Assembly (NCBI RefSeq): GCF_013184525.1
Contig: NZ_JAAOIZ010000001.1
Span: 186,001-250,000, forward strand
Length of the DNA stretch: 64,000 bases
Direction: 5' to 3'
Origin: Chryseobacterium sp. LAM-KRS1
Lineage (GTDB): Bacteria; Bacteroidota; Bacteroidia; Flavobacteriales; Weeksellaceae
Part shown: piece by piece, positions 25,104 to 34,428 of the stretch
How the letters are laid out: each line of letters starts with the position of its first letter
How positions within the stretch are numbered: the stretch's first letter is position 1
Notes under the pieces: generated by a model
Seen by the model: the letters and a program-made list of their open reading frames with translations, nothing else
Told to the model about the DNA's origin: nothing
The model's database searches: none
Program-made: the position numbers and the translations under genes

Positions 25104-25136
25104 AAAAAAGACCGGCTCTAGAGCCGGTCTTTTTTA
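25104..25136. terminator. Bidirectional terminator
   Basis: A perfect 22-base palindrome (AGACCGGCTC/GAGCCGGTCT) flanked by an A run and a T run. It sits between the plus-strand gene ending at 25008 and the minus-strand antiporter, and can stop both. Confidence 0.9.
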
Positions 25137-25170
25137 TAGGTACGAACCATACAGTTGCTAACCGAACCTG

Positions 25171-27450
25171 TTATGGATTGGATATAATAAGAGCAGAAGG
25201 TATATCGGATAGCCAGATACTTTTGGTATCGATTAATCCTTTCCAGCTTTTACTGCTGATGAGCATCAGATCCTGGGAATTTAAAAACTCCTTTTCGATC
25301 TTTTTCTCGTTATATAGGGTGATATGATTAGGGGCAACCTGTTCAATGCTTCTGATGAGTTCTTTCACCTCGATATTATTCCGGATCTGTCCTGCGACAT
25401 CCAGAATGATGATCTGCGAATTATTATTGTTGATCAGCCTCTTGGCGTATTCCAGCAGGTAAAAATCGCTGAGGTTGAAGATCGGGACAAATACTTTATC
25501 CGCACTTTTGAAATCTTTTTCTACCAGAACTCCTACCGGGATATTGGTTTTATCAAGGATTTGTAAAGTGAAATCGTCAAAAGGGGAGTTGTTGAAAATA
25601 TATCCTTTTCCTTTTACGGTATTCAGGAGTTTTTCCGGGTTGATGATCTTCGTGGTGAAACCCAGCAGCCTGCCTAGTAGACTTCCTTCATACATCGATT
25701 TTCCAAGCATGATCAAAAGGAGGTCGTAGTTTCCTTTGTTTGAAATGCTGGTAAGATCGTTTTCAATATCCGTAGATGCTTTGAAAAGGGTAGTGACTTC
25801 AAGTTTCAGGTCGTGGGAGGTTTCGATTACATTTTTAAACTGCTCATTCTCGTATTCATTGATGTCATAGGCATGCATTTCCTCGACGGGAGCAATATTC
25901 ATGGCAGTAATGCTTTTATTGCCATTCATTTTATTGGTAAAATCATGAGCGAGTTTTAATAATGTACTTCCCGATTCAGGATTGTCAAATGAAAGCAAAA
26001 CTCGGTATTTCGAATCATGATGCCCATTTGGGATATTTTCATCCTTTTTAGATTTAAAAAGATAATTGAAAAAATCCAGTGCCGGTCCGGTCATAAAGGT
26101 CGTGAACAAAGCCATGATCACCAGCATGGCGAAAATTTCGGGACCCAGAACACCGAGGTCATATCCGATATTCAGAACGATAAGTTCCATTAATCCACGG
26201 GTATTCATCAAAGCACCGATCGTTAAGCTGTCTTTCCAGTTGATCCCGAGGAATCGTGCAGCTAAAGCACTTCCTGCAAATTTTCCGGCTACAGCAATCA
26301 GAATTATAAATCCGGCTGTCATCCAAAGGTGTCCGTCATTGAGCAGTCCGATCTGTGTCCGGAGTCCTGTAAATACAAAGAATAAAGGAAGTAAAAGAAC
26401 CAGGGCCACATCTTCGATTTTATCGATGAACATCGTACGGAATTTAGCGTTCTCAGGCATAATAGCTCCAGCCATAAAAGCTCCGAACAAGGCATGGATT
26501 CCGATCACTTCCGTTACATATGCAGAAAGAATAAGCGTTAAAAAAAAGATGGCGACCATCGGTTTGTTGATGGTGTTTTTACCTGCCTGCAGATCACCGA
26601 TCCTCTTGAGGAACGGCCTTACGATCTTGATCATAAAAAAGACATAACCTATGGCCATTAAGATCACATAGATCGAACTGGCAAAAGATCCCGCTTTTAC
26701 AATAGCGATTACGGCTGCAAGGATACACCATGCGGTAATATCATCTGCTGCGGCACAGGTAATAACGATGGTTCCCAGTTTGGTTTTCTGCAGATTTCTC
26801 TCCTGGACGATCCTTGCCAGTACCGGAAAGGCAGTAATGCTCATTGAAATAGCAATAAATAAGGCAAAAGAAGTAAACTGGATACCATCCGGTGCAAATT
26901 CCTGATAGATGAAATAGGAGAGTCCAATACCCAGTGCAAAAGGGATAATGATACTGGCGTGGCTGATCACTACGGCATCATGCGCCTTTTTTCTTAAGAC
27001 GCTAAGGTCAAGTTCCATACCAACGATATACATGAACAGGATCAGCCCGATCTGGCTTAAAAACTGTAAATTCCCAAGGGACTCTTTTGGAAAAAGAAAG
27101 GATGAAAACTCCGGAAAGTACATTCCCAGTAATGAAGGTCCCAGAACAATACCGGCAATCATTTCTCCGATCACCGTCGGCTGTTTTATTTTCATGCAAA
27201 TCCATCCGAATAACCGGGCGACCAGGATGATGGTAACGATTTGTGCCAGCAGTAAAGCCAATGGATGATGAAGGTTGGCTTTAAATGATTCTATAAAGTT
27301 ATCCCAGGTAGATCCTGAACTTGTTTTTACAACAAGATTTTCTTTTACCTCCAATGTTTGTCCTTCAATAATAAAGAAGTACATCAGGCAAGAGAAAACA
27401 GCGATCGTAACTGCATAAAAAATAATATTTCTGTATTTCCCCAAATTCAT
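25171..27450 (-). CDS. Cation:proton antiporter (CPA2/Kef type) with USP-like tail
   Basis: A 759-residue inner-membrane protein. One early helix (residues 8-28) and a loop precede a Na/H exchanger domain of about 12 helices with GEMIAGIVLGPSLLG, ITCAAADDITAWCILA (the Asp pair expected in the ion site) and FTGLRTQIGLL. After about residue 485 comes a cytoplasmic region resembling two universal-stress-protein-like halves (RVLLSFDNPESGSTLLKLAHD onward). It likely exchanges Na or K for protons, with nucleotide or stress control through the tail. Monocistronic. Confidence 0.85.
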   Translation of the reverse strand: MNLGKYRNIIFYAVTIAVFSCLMYFFIIEGQTLEVKENLVVKTSSGSTWDNFIESFKANLHHPLALLLAQIVTIILVARLFGWICMKIKQPTVIGEMIAGIVLGPSLLGMYFPEFSSFLFPKESLGNLQFLSQIGLILFMYIVGMELDLSVLRKKAHDAVVISHASIIIPFALGIGLSYFIYQEFAPDGIQFTSFALFIAISMSITAFPVLARIVQERNLQKTKLGTIVITCAAADDITAWCILAAVIAIVKAGSFASSIYVILMAIGYVFFMIKIVRPFLKRIGDLQAGKNTINKPMVAIFFLTLILSAYVTEVIGIHALFGAFMAGAIMPENAKFRTMFIDKIEDVALVLLLPLFFVFTGLRTQIGLLNDGHLWMTAGFIILIAVAGKFAGSALAARFLGINWKDSLTIGALMNTRGLMELIVLNIGYDLGVLGPEIFAMLVIMALFTTFMTGPALDFFNYLFKSKKDENIPNGHHDSKYRVLLSFDNPESGSTLLKLAHDFTNKMNGNKSITAMNIAPVEEMHAYDINEYENEQFKNVIETSHDLKLEVTTLFKASTDIENDLTSISNKGNYDLLLIMLGKSMYEGSLLGRLLGFTTKIINPEKLLNTVKGKGYIFNNSPFDDFTLQILDKTNIPVGVLVEKDFKSADKVFVPIFNLSDFYLLEYAKRLINNNNSQIIILDVAGQIRNNIEVKELIRSIEQVAPNHITLYNEKKIEKEFLNSQDLMLISSKSWKGLIDTKSIWLSDIPSALIISNP

Positions 27451-27548
27451 AATCCGTTATTTTAGTGTAAATTTCTAAAGAATATATGGATGACAGATAT
27501 TATTTTTTGTAAAATGTAATAAATGCCATAAATAATGTAATGAAAAAT

Positions 27549-27938
27549 CTATTTTAAAGAATATCCAAGCCCAATTCCTACTTTCCAGCTGCCATTTTGT
27601 GTAGAAGTCTTGGTATTATAGTACACCGGAACCTGAAGGGCTATCTTTTTGTAAACAAAAGTAAGGCCTGCCCCCAGGTTAGGAGTAACTGCATTGTTTT
27701 TCGTCCCTTCTGACCGGTCTTCTTTAATCCGGAGAGACGGAAGCATTCCTACAATAAATTTTGTATGGCGCCAGGTGATGTTGATATTCGGTCCCGTAAA
27801 ATTGATGAAAGCGCCATGATCCACATATCCGGCTGCTGCCACTCCGTCAAAAAATGCGGCTTTCACTTGAGAAGTAGATTCCTGGGAAAAACAACATCCG
27901 GATATGAGAATTCCACATGCATAAAAAAATCTTTTCAT
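27549..27938 (-). CDS. Small secreted beta-barrel-like protein
   Basis: About 129 residues from the ATG at 27938. Signal peptide with GCCFSQ (cleavage or possible lipidation near the Cys pair). The remainder is aromatic, alternating strands ending LGYSLK, like a small outer-membrane barrel. Not recognised as a named family. Close homologues of this layout are usually annotated hypothetical. Confidence 0.55.
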   Translation of the reverse strand: MKRFFYACGILISGCCFSQESTSQVKAAFFDGVAAAGYVDHGAFINFTGPNINITWRHTKFIVGMLPSLRIKEDRSEGTKNNAVTPNLGAGLTFVYKKIALQVPVYYNTKTSTQNGSWKVGIGLGYSLK

Positions 27939-28045
27939 GATCAATCATTTAATCAGAGGCAAAAGTATGCGGACTGATCATTGTAAAAAGGAGCTTGTAA
28001 TCAAAGACCTGAATTCTGCAGCGAAAACCGGATCATTTGAAGGAT

Positions 28046-28756
28046 CTATTTTCCGAACATTTCCATCAGAGCGCTTTTATAGGTATCTCCGATCTGAAGT
28101 TTCAGGAAATTATCATCTTCCGCAGGAATTGTGGTAATGATCTCGTTGGTTGAAAATACTTTTATGGAAGACAATGCGATGATCTCTTTTTTATTGATCT
28201 GGGCGAAATCTTTAGCAGGAAGCATGTCCAGAAGATTTTTAAAATTGAGGTTTTTAAGGACGATATTGGTTCCGTCGTTGAGAATAATATCTTTATCGCG
28301 GCTGTCGATCTCCGAGGTTTTAATATAAGCAATCTGCTCTGTGAAAATAATGGTTTTCCCGATATTCGTATTCCATTCGATAAAGTCTTTCTTCTGCGGG
28401 CTGTTGACCAGTTCCTTCGCCTTTTCAAAAGCCTGAATGAGTCTTTCTTTTTTAATAGGTTTACGCACATAATCCACCACATTAAGATCGAACGCTTCGG
28501 CGGCATATTCTTTATAGGCTGTCGTGAAAATGATCTTTTTAGAATCTGAAATCAATTCTGCTACCTGAAGGCCCGTCATTCCCGGCATTTCAATGTCCAG
28601 AATGCATACGTTGCAGTCGATGGAATGGATTTCGCTGAGGAAAATTTTAGGATCGTTAAAAGCCTTTACCACCTCTACATGATCAATCTGTTCACATAGA
28701 AGCTTTAAATAGCTTATCGCCAGCAATTCATCATCAAGAATAACGCACTTTATCAT
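28046..28756 (-). CDS. LytTR-family response regulator
   Basis: A 236-residue regulator. The receiver domain has ILDDE near residues 6-10, phospho-acceptor Asp in CILDIEMPGMTG (about residue 54) and conserved KPI (near 101). A LytTR DNA-binding domain lies at about 140-232 (IAYIKTSEIDSRDKDIIL, NLNFKNLLDMLP, FAQINKKEII). It binds promoter DNA after phosphorylation by the kinase encoded just upstream, whose reading frame overlaps by 23 bases. Last gene of the ald operon. Confidence 0.88.
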   Translation of the reverse strand: MIKCVILDDELLAISYLKLLCEQIDHVEVVKAFNDPKIFLSEIHSIDCNVCILDIEMPGMTGLQVAELISDSKKIIFTTAYKEYAAEAFDLNVVDYVRKPIKKERLIQAFEKAKELVNSPQKKDFIEWNTNIGKTIIFTEQIAYIKTSEIDSRDKDIILNDGTNIVLKNLNFKNLLDMLPAKDFAQINKKEIIALSSIKVFSTNEIITTIPAEDDNFLKLQIGDTYKSALMEMFGK

Positions 28757-29504
28757 AGAACTCTCCTAAATTAATTTGTAATTCTGCTGTGAAGATCCCG
28801 TTTTTGGAACTTTTTTGAAGCTGATAATGCGTGTTATAGATCATTTTCAGCCTTTGATCCAGGGACTGGCTTCCGAATCCGCTTTTTTCTTTTTCCAAAA
28901 CGTTTTTCAGGGAAGCTTTGTTGATCACCTTCATGGTGTAGATCCCGTTTTCCAGCTCCAGATATATGGATATAAAAGAATCCTGGGCTAAAAAATCCGT
29001 ATGTTTAAAAGCGTTTTCTATCAGGTCCACAGAAATCAGCGGAGCAAATACTTTCTCTTCAAAGATACGGTCGGATTTATCGATTTTGGATTTGATCCTG
29101 AAATCAAAAAGAGGGTTGATCTTGATCTTATTGATTTCAATAAGGCTTAAGGCAAAAGTGAGTTCTTCCTTCGGGCTTACGAATTTATTATTGCTTTCGT
29201 ATAAGATATAATCCAGCACGTTCGCCAGCTTATCCAGGGACATATAGGTCTGGTAAGCGTGAGACTGAACGGAATTGAGGATATTTTTAAACAGATGCGG
29301 ATTCAGCTTGGTACCAATGTGTTCCAGCTGAACTTCATTCAGTCGCTGCTCAATCAGCTTATTCGTTTCCGACAGCTTGGTATTTCGTTGTTTGAATTTT
29401 TTATTCTGGCCAAACAGGTAGATGCTTACCGTAAGAAAAAAGAAAATAGCAAAGACTCCAATGAATATCAGATAATCATGAATCATGTAATAATTGCCAT
29501 CCAT
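28734..29504 (-). CDS. LytS-type sensor histidine kinase
   Basis: A 256-residue kinase with one N-terminal membrane helix (about 11-29), a coiled-coil linker and a His_kinase domain with IGTKLNPHLFKNILNS carrying the phospho-accepting His. It ends with an HATPase_c-like region (LIENAFKH as N box, SGFGSQSLDQRLKMIY as G box). No periplasmic sensor domain is present, so the signal is probably membrane-borne or cytoplasmic. Partner: the overlapping LytTR regulator. It follows 29531-29902 by 26 bases in the same operon as alanine dehydrogenase. Confidence 0.85.
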   Translation of the reverse strand: MDGNYYMIHDYLIFIGVFAIFFFLTVSIYLFGQNKKFKQRNTKLSETNKLIEQRLNEVQLEHIGTKLNPHLFKNILNSVQSHAYQTYMSLDKLANVLDYILYESNNKFVSPKEELTFALSLIEINKIKINPLFDFRIKSKIDKSDRIFEEKVFAPLISVDLIENAFKHTDFLAQDSFISIYLELENGIYTMKVINKASLKNVLEKEKSGFGSQSLDQRLKMIYNTHYQLQKSSKNGIFTAELQINLGEFYDKVRYS

Positions 29505-29530
29505 GGTTGGTTTCTTTAAATAATACCTGC

Positions 29531-29902
29531 TTATTTCAGTTTTTTAAGGCTGTTCAGCGTTACCGTTTCCTCACATTTTTCATATCCGATCTCGTAGGTC
29601 GGATGGGTTTCCGGATAGATCAGTATATATTCCGGACATGGTTTTTTCTGAGCATGGCTGCGGTCGAAATCTACTTTTCCTTTGGTGATAATACTGTCTT
29701 TCAGAAATTTTTCATCAATCTTTAAGGTTTTCATTTCATTACTGAATGTCTCTGAATACTTAAAATCCTTTGAAAGCGTTTCAGCAATAACACGGCTGTT
29801 GGGCAAATATCCCGAGCAGCTTGCCCCTTTTTTGTTTAATATAAAAAATACGATAATAAGCCCCGGAATAAGGCCGATTAAATAAAACTTCAGTTTTTTC
29901 AT
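29531..29902 (-). CDS. Membrane-anchored hypothetical protein
   Basis: A 123-residue protein with one N-terminal helix (residues 6-23) and a small extracytoplasmic domain with four cysteines (two near the helix exit, two near PCPEYIL and EKCEE). Its ATG overlaps the stop of alanine dehydrogenase (TAATG), so it is translated with it. Segments such as SHAQKKPCPEYILIYP recall DUF4258-like proteins, but I am not sure of that family. Confidence 0.55.
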   Translation of the reverse strand: MKKLKFYLIGLIPGLIIVFFILNKKGASCSGYLPNSRVIAETLSKDFKYSETFSNEMKTLKIDEKFLKDSIITKGKVDFDRSHAQKKPCPEYILIYPETHPTYEIGYEKCEETVTLNSLKKLK

Positions 29903-31095
29903 TAGAAAATTAAAAGATTGATATCATGATAAGTAAGCCCGAAACGGTCGCAGATGATCTTTTTCGTATGTCTTCCTTTATACATATAAAGACTTTGCTT
30001 CATTTCATTTTTGCGGATCAGCATATTTTCAAAGCCACCTTCCTCATCATAATTTAAAATGTAGGATAAAAAGAAATTAGAAATAGCCTTTGTTGTCGTT
30101 CTCGGCATTTTTGACGTAAGATTCGGAAGACCGCAATGGATCACTCCATGTTTTATGATATAAGGTTCTTCCATGGTCGTAAGTTCTGATGTTTCGATTA
30201 CTTTACCATTATCTATAGTAATATCAATGATCACACTTCCTTTTTTCATTTTCATTACCATATCTTCCGTAACGATCGGCTGCATATTCAATCTCGGAAG
30301 GGCTCCGATCACAACATCTGCACGTCTTAAAGCTTTACCCAGCTCTTTAGGATCGATAATAGAAGTAGGAACACGGCTGTCTACGATGGTATGGAGTCGG
30401 CGTAGTTTCGATAGGGAATTATCAAAAACCCTTACACTGGCCCCTAAACCGATAGCTGCTTTGGTGGCAAATTCGCCCACGATTCCTGCTCCAAGGATCA
30501 GGACTTCCGAAGGTCTCACACCTGTAATTCCACCCAGCATAAGGCCATTGGATAAAGCCAGCAATTCCGATGCATATAGGATGGAAACGGTTCCGGCAAT
30601 TTCACCTACCAGCCTTACCAAGGCAAGCTGCTTGTATTCGTCGATAATAAATTCGAAAGCGATTGCATTGATTTTTTTCTCAGCAAGCTTCAGGAAATAT
30701 TCTTTCTCTCTTAAATTGATCTGAAGGGCAGAAACCAGATACGTATTAGGCTTCATATAATCAATTTCTTCCTCAGTAGGAGGGTTGATCTTTAAAATCA
30801 AATCCTGTCCGAAAGCTTCTTTGGGATCTGTAGTGATCTTTGCTCCTGATTCGGAGTACTGTAAATCTGTAAAAAAAGATCCTACTCCGGCCCCCGATTC
30901 GATAATGATTTCGTGGCCGTGATCTACCAATACCTGCACTGCATCAGGAGTGATACAGGTTCTTCTTTCGTGAAGACACGTTTCTTTGGGAACACCAATA
31001 CTAAATTGTTTACCCTTCTTTATAACTTCCAGTTTTTCCTCTTTCGGCATCAATTCTTCTTCAGTAAAAGGAGTGAAAATATTTGTAGTACTCAT
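29902..31095 (-). CDS. ald: Alanine dehydrogenase
   Basis: A 397-residue NAD-dependent enzyme interconverting L-alanine with pyruvate and ammonium. The N-terminal AlaDh/PNT domain reads FSIGVPKETCLHERRTCITP with the pyruvate-binding Arg and Lys region. The NAD-binding Rossmann loop is LILGAGIVGEFA (about residue 200), followed by DITIDNGKVIE and HCGLPNLTSKMPRT. Slightly longer than the usual ~370 residues because of an N-terminal extension of about 30. First gene of an operon with a small membrane protein and a two-component system. Confidence 0.88.
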   Translation of the reverse strand: MSTTNIFTPFTEEELMPKEEKLEVIKKGKQFSIGVPKETCLHERRTCITPDAVQVLVDHGHEIIIESGAGVGSFFTDLQYSESGAKITTDPKEAFGQDLILKINPPTEEEIDYMKPNTYLVSALQINLREKEYFLKLAEKKINAIAFEFIIDEYKQLALVRLVGEIAGTVSILYASELLALSNGLMLGGITGVRPSEVLILGAGIVGEFATKAAIGLGASVRVFDNSLSKLRRLHTIVDSRVPTSIIDPKELGKALRRADVVIGALPRLNMQPIVTEDMVMKMKKGSVIIDITIDNGKVIETSELTTMEEPYIIKHGVIHCGLPNLTSKMPRTTTKAISNFFLSYILNYDEEGGFENMLIRKNEMKQSLYMYKGRHTKKIICDRFGLTYHDINLLIF

Positions 31096-31150
31096 TCTTT
31101 ACATTAATTATGTCTTACAGATAAATGTTTTTATAATCAAATTTAGTAAG

Positions 31151-31158
31151 CAAAGATA
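31151..31158 (-). promoter_or_regulatory. -7 box of ald operon
   Basis: Minus-strand TATCTTTG lies between the tsaE stop and the ald start, 56 bases before the ald ATG. It allows the ald operon to be transcribed independently of tsaE. Confidence 0.5.
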
Positions 31159-31166
31159 CATAATAT

Positions 31167-31574
31167 TTACTCGAAAGTGATTTCTCTGCTTTCACCGGTA
31201 TTTAAAATGCTCATTGAGTGATATTCCAGGCCGTACAGCTCTTCTTCATATACTTCCGGCCATTCGATAATGCATAGATAAGCATTGTCCAGATATTCCT
31301 CAATACCGATATCATACACCTCGTCAATATTTTTCAGACGGTAAAGATCAAAGTGAAAAATTTTTCCTTTGGGACTGCTGTACTCATTCACAATAGAATA
31401 GGTTGGGGAGCTTACCTCATCCTCACTTCCCAGGTTTTTAAGCAAAAACTGTGTAAATGTTGTTTTTCCGGCTCCCAGGTTTCCTTTTAGCAAAAGAATA
31501 GGGTGCTGCAATTGAGGAATAATTTTTTCCACTACAGCCTGCCAGTCTTCGATTTTATTGATTTTCAATTCCAT
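31167..31574 (-). CDS. tsaE: tRNA threonylcarbamoyladenosine biosynthesis ATPase TsaE
   Basis: A 135-residue P-loop protein. Walker A GNLGAGKTTF (residues about 32-41), SSPTYSIVNEY, FHFDLYRL and CIIEWPE are all TsaE hallmarks. It cycles ATP to drive the TsaB-TsaD complex that makes t6A37 in ANN-decoding tRNAs; cytoplasmic. Its start abuts the stop of the membrane protein gene upstream (31575), suggesting co-transcription. Confidence 0.9.
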   Translation of the reverse strand: MELKINKIEDWQAVVEKIIPQLQHPILLLKGNLGAGKTTFTQFLLKNLGSEDEVSSPTYSIVNEYSSPKGKIFHFDLYRLKNIDEVYDIGIEEYLDNAYLCIIEWPEVYEEELYGLEYHSMSILNTGESREITFE

Positions 31575-32144
31575 TTATGATGTATAGTTTAATATATTGT
31601 TTCGGGCTTCCTTGGTCATTAAACCCTGTTCTATGTAAAAGTTAAGCTGATTGGATATTTGTAAAAGTTCTCCTGGTTGTTTTATCTGAAACAGAACTTT
31701 CCTTTCCTCATTATCCAAAAGTCTGATTTTTAAATAATTATTGCAGCCTTGGGAAAAAGCACCGTCAGCACCGTTCCTGATAATGAACCTTCCCTTATGA
31801 TCATTTTGTACTATTTCCACATACTTTAGATTTTGCGTCAAAAAAACCTCATTGTCGACGGTAATTTTTTCTTTTTCAAAAATAAGTTTTCCTTCCATTC
31901 GACCTTTTAGCTGTTCCGGAAACCAGACATTAATAAAACCTCCGATGAAGGCAATAAACATAGGTATTCCTATGATCCATGCGAACCAGCCCGGAATTTC
32001 CTTTTCCGGAACTTTGAGTATATAAAGCACAAAAGCAACAGTGAGGAAAGGGATACCTATTAAAATATAAATTAATCTTTCCCTTGTCCATACAAAACCG
32101 TTGGCAGGTTTGTAGATATTAAAAGCTTTATAATCTTCAGCCAT
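31575..32144 (-). CDS. Membrane protein of unknown function
   Basis: About 189 residues from MAEDYKAFNIYK (ATG at 32144; an upstream ATG at 32174 is less likely). Two membrane helices (about 22-42 and 51-72) are followed by a soluble PH-like beta domain (KITVDNEVFLTQNLKYVEIV, GRFIIRNGADGAFSQG). The gene ends exactly where tsaE begins. No family recognised. Confidence 0.6.
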   Translation of the reverse strand: MAEDYKAFNIYKPANGFVWTRERLIYILIGIPFLTVAFVLYILKVPEKEIPGWFAWIIGIPMFIAFIGGFINVWFPEQLKGRMEGKLIFEKEKITVDNEVFLTQNLKYVEIVQNDHKGRFIIRNGADGAFSQGCNNYLKIRLLDNEERKVLFQIKQPGELLQISNQLNFYIEQGLMTKEARNNILNYTS

Positions 32145-32292
32145 ACATGAAACTTTTATTGAGAATGCGTTCAACCAGGCATTCTGTCATTCATCCGGGT
32201 GTCATTTTTCATTTGTCAAATTTAGCCTAATTATTTTATTTAGATCGAACACGAATTTTATCAATTTTAGGAATTTCACGAAGGGGGATTTT

Positions 32293-32323
32293 TTTGTTTT
32301 ACAATAGAAATATTATACTTTTA
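32293..32323 (+). promoter_or_regulatory. dnaG promoter
   Basis: TTTG (32293-32296), a 19-base spacer, then TACTTTTA (one mismatch to TAnnTTTG). The -7 box ends only 4 bases before the dnaG ATG at 32328, so the transcript may be leaderless or nearly so. Confidence 0.5.
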
Positions 32324-32327
32324 CACC

Positions 32328-34310
32328 ATGATTTCCAAACAGACCATTGATAAGATATTCTCCACGATCCGGGTAGAAGAGATTGTGGGTGAATATGTGC
32401 AGCTGAAACGGGCAGGGTCTAATTATAAAGGACTCAGTCCCTTCCACGAAGAAAAATCTCCCAGTTTTGTCGTTTCTCCGAGTAAGCAGATCTGGAAGGA
32501 TTTCTCTACAGGAAAAGGAGGAACTGCGATTTCCTTCCTCATGGAAATTGAAAACTTCACCTATCCCGAGGCGCTTCGCCATGCTGCCAAAAAATACGGA
32601 ATTGAAATTGAAGAAGATCAGCGCGAGTTTTCTGAAGAAGCTAAAAATGCCCAGTCTGAAAGGGATTTATTATATAAAATTCATGAAGTGGCCAATGATT
32701 ATTTTCAGAATTTCCTTTGGGCGGCTGAAGAAGGAAAATCCATTGGATTGGCTTATTTCAGAGAACGTGAGCTGAAAGATGATATCATAAAAAAATTCCA
32801 GCTGGGGTATTCTCCTGAAAAGAAAAATGCCTTTACGGCGTATGCTTTAGAGAAAGGATATTCTAAAGAAATTCTTGAGAAATCAGGACTCTCTATTTTT
32901 CCTGAAAATGCACCGAATGGAATTGACCGTTTTCGTGAAAGGGTCATCTTTCCGATCCATAGCTTCTCGGGAAGGGTATTGGGTTTTGGTGCCAGGATCC
33001 TTAAAAATAATGTAAAAACAGCAAAATACCTCAATTCCCCGGAAACGGAGATCTACCATAAATCGAATGTCCTTTATGGATTAAACCAAAGTAAGCAGGC
33101 TATTTCCAGGAAAAACGTCTGTCTCTTGGTGGAAGGATATATGGACGTGATTTCTCTTCATCTTTGCGGAATTGAAAATGTGGTGGCAAGCTCGGGAACT
33201 TCCCTGACGACAGAACAGATCAAACTGATCAAAAGACTAACGGAAAATGTAACCATCCTCTTTGATGGAGATAATGCCGGAATTAAAGCCAGTTTCCGAA
33301 GTATTGATATGTTGCTGACAGAAGGAATGAATATCCGAGTTCTTTTATTTCCTGAAGGAGATGACCCGGATTCCTTTGCCAGAAAACATCCGCAGGACTA
33401 TGTGGAAAAATTCATCGAAAATGAGGCGATGGATTTTATTGATTTTAAAGCTGAAATTCTTTTAAAAGAAGCAGGAGGTGATCCTATTAAAAAAGCCGAG
33501 GCGATCAGGAACATCGTTAAATCCGTAGGGTTTGTTCAGAATGCCTTGAAAAGAGAGGTTTACTTAAAAGAAGTTTCCAATAAATTCGGACTTTCCGAAC
33601 AGAGCTTGTTTAATGAACTGGATGTCCAGAGGCAGATTACCCAAAATCAGAACCAGCATGTTCAGCAGCAGAAAGAAAATGTTCCCGTTAAAATGGATAT
33701 TGTTCCTCCGGATGAGGATAAAGGGGATCCTTTTCTGTATGATGTCTTGTTTATGGAGAGTAAGCTTGTGGATCATATGCTGATGTTTGGAGATGTTGTT
33801 TTAAAAAGAACGGACGCCAATAATGAGGAGTATCAGATCACGGTCATTGAAGAAATTCTGCACCATTTTGAGGAAGAGCAATATCAATTTTTGGTAAAAG
33901 GAAATGAGATCATCATTAATCAGGTAAAAGAAGGCATCCAGCAGGATGAACTGAGAAGCGGGAATTTTTTCGTATCTTTTATGGACGAGCAGATCACCTC
34001 GAAGGTAGTAGATGCGTTAATTCCATTGGATGAGCTTGAAAACTGGGCATCCCGGAATATTTATCCTCCCAATTACGGGGATAAAGTGGCAGAGCAGATC
34101 AAAGGTGACGTCTTGCTGCATAAATACCGGTATATCGACTACCTGATCAAAGAAACGGCTAAAGAGCTGGATCAATACAGCGGAAAAGATGAAGGAAAAT
34201 ATTTTGAACTGATCAAAAAGATCACCTTATTGAAACAGGCGTCAATGAAACTTAATGATATTATCGAATACTCACCCATTAAAGGGATTTATAGAGACAG
34301 TAAAAGATAA
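32328..34310 (+). CDS. dnaG: DNA primase
   Basis: A 660-residue replication primase. The N-terminal zinc-ribbon-like region retains SPFHEEKSPSFVVSPSKQIW, but where zinc-binding DnaG proteins carry CPF and CFGCG it reads LSPFH and DFSTGKGG, so all zinc cysteines are missing. The catalytic core has GFGARIL, the Toprim signature LLVEGYMDVI and FDGDNAG with its acidic residues. A long C-terminal helicase-interaction domain follows. It lays RNA primers at the replication fork with DnaB. Divergent from the tsaE cluster; clpP follows after 118 bases. Confidence 0.92.
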   Translation: MISKQTIDKIFSTIRVEEIVGEYVQLKRAGSNYKGLSPFHEEKSPSFVVSPSKQIWKDFSTGKGGTAISFLMEIENFTYPEALRHAAKKYGIEIEEDQREFSEEAKNAQSERDLLYKIHEVANDYFQNFLWAAEEGKSIGLAYFRERELKDDIIKKFQLGYSPEKKNAFTAYALEKGYSKEILEKSGLSIFPENAPNGIDRFRERVIFPIHSFSGRVLGFGARILKNNVKTAKYLNSPETEIYHKSNVLYGLNQSKQAISRKNVCLLVEGYMDVISLHLCGIENVVASSGTSLTTEQIKLIKRLTENVTILFDGDNAGIKASFRSIDMLLTEGMNIRVLLFPEGDDPDSFARKHPQDYVEKFIENEAMDFIDFKAEILLKEAGGDPIKKAEAIRNIVKSVGFVQNALKREVYLKEVSNKFGLSEQSLFNELDVQRQITQNQNQHVQQQKENVPVKMDIVPPDEDKGDPFLYDVLFMESKLVDHMLMFGDVVLKRTDANNEEYQITVIEEILHHFEEEQYQFLVKGNEIIINQVKEGIQQDELRSGNFFVSFMDEQITSKVVDALIPLDELENWASRNIYPPNYGDKVAEQIKGDVLLHKYRYIDYLIKETAKELDQYSGKDEGKYFELIKKITLLKQASMKLNDIIEYSPIKGIYRDSKR

Positions 34311-34428
34311 TTTTAAGACAAACTGTTGGCGGGGCATCAATCATTTCTGACAAAAAGTCCTATAAAATTTTAGGAATAAAAGTTGTAATTTAAACTTCAG
34401 AAAAATTTAAAATAATACCAATAGAAAT

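Noticed and set aside
26066..26647. 193-residue plus-strand ORF opposite the antiporter
   Set aside because: Antisense shadow of the membrane domain with no initiation context; the minus-strand protein has full family signatures.
30173..30724. 183-residue plus-strand ORF opposite alanine dehydrogenase
   Set aside because: Antisense to conserved ald coding sequence; no recognisable domain.
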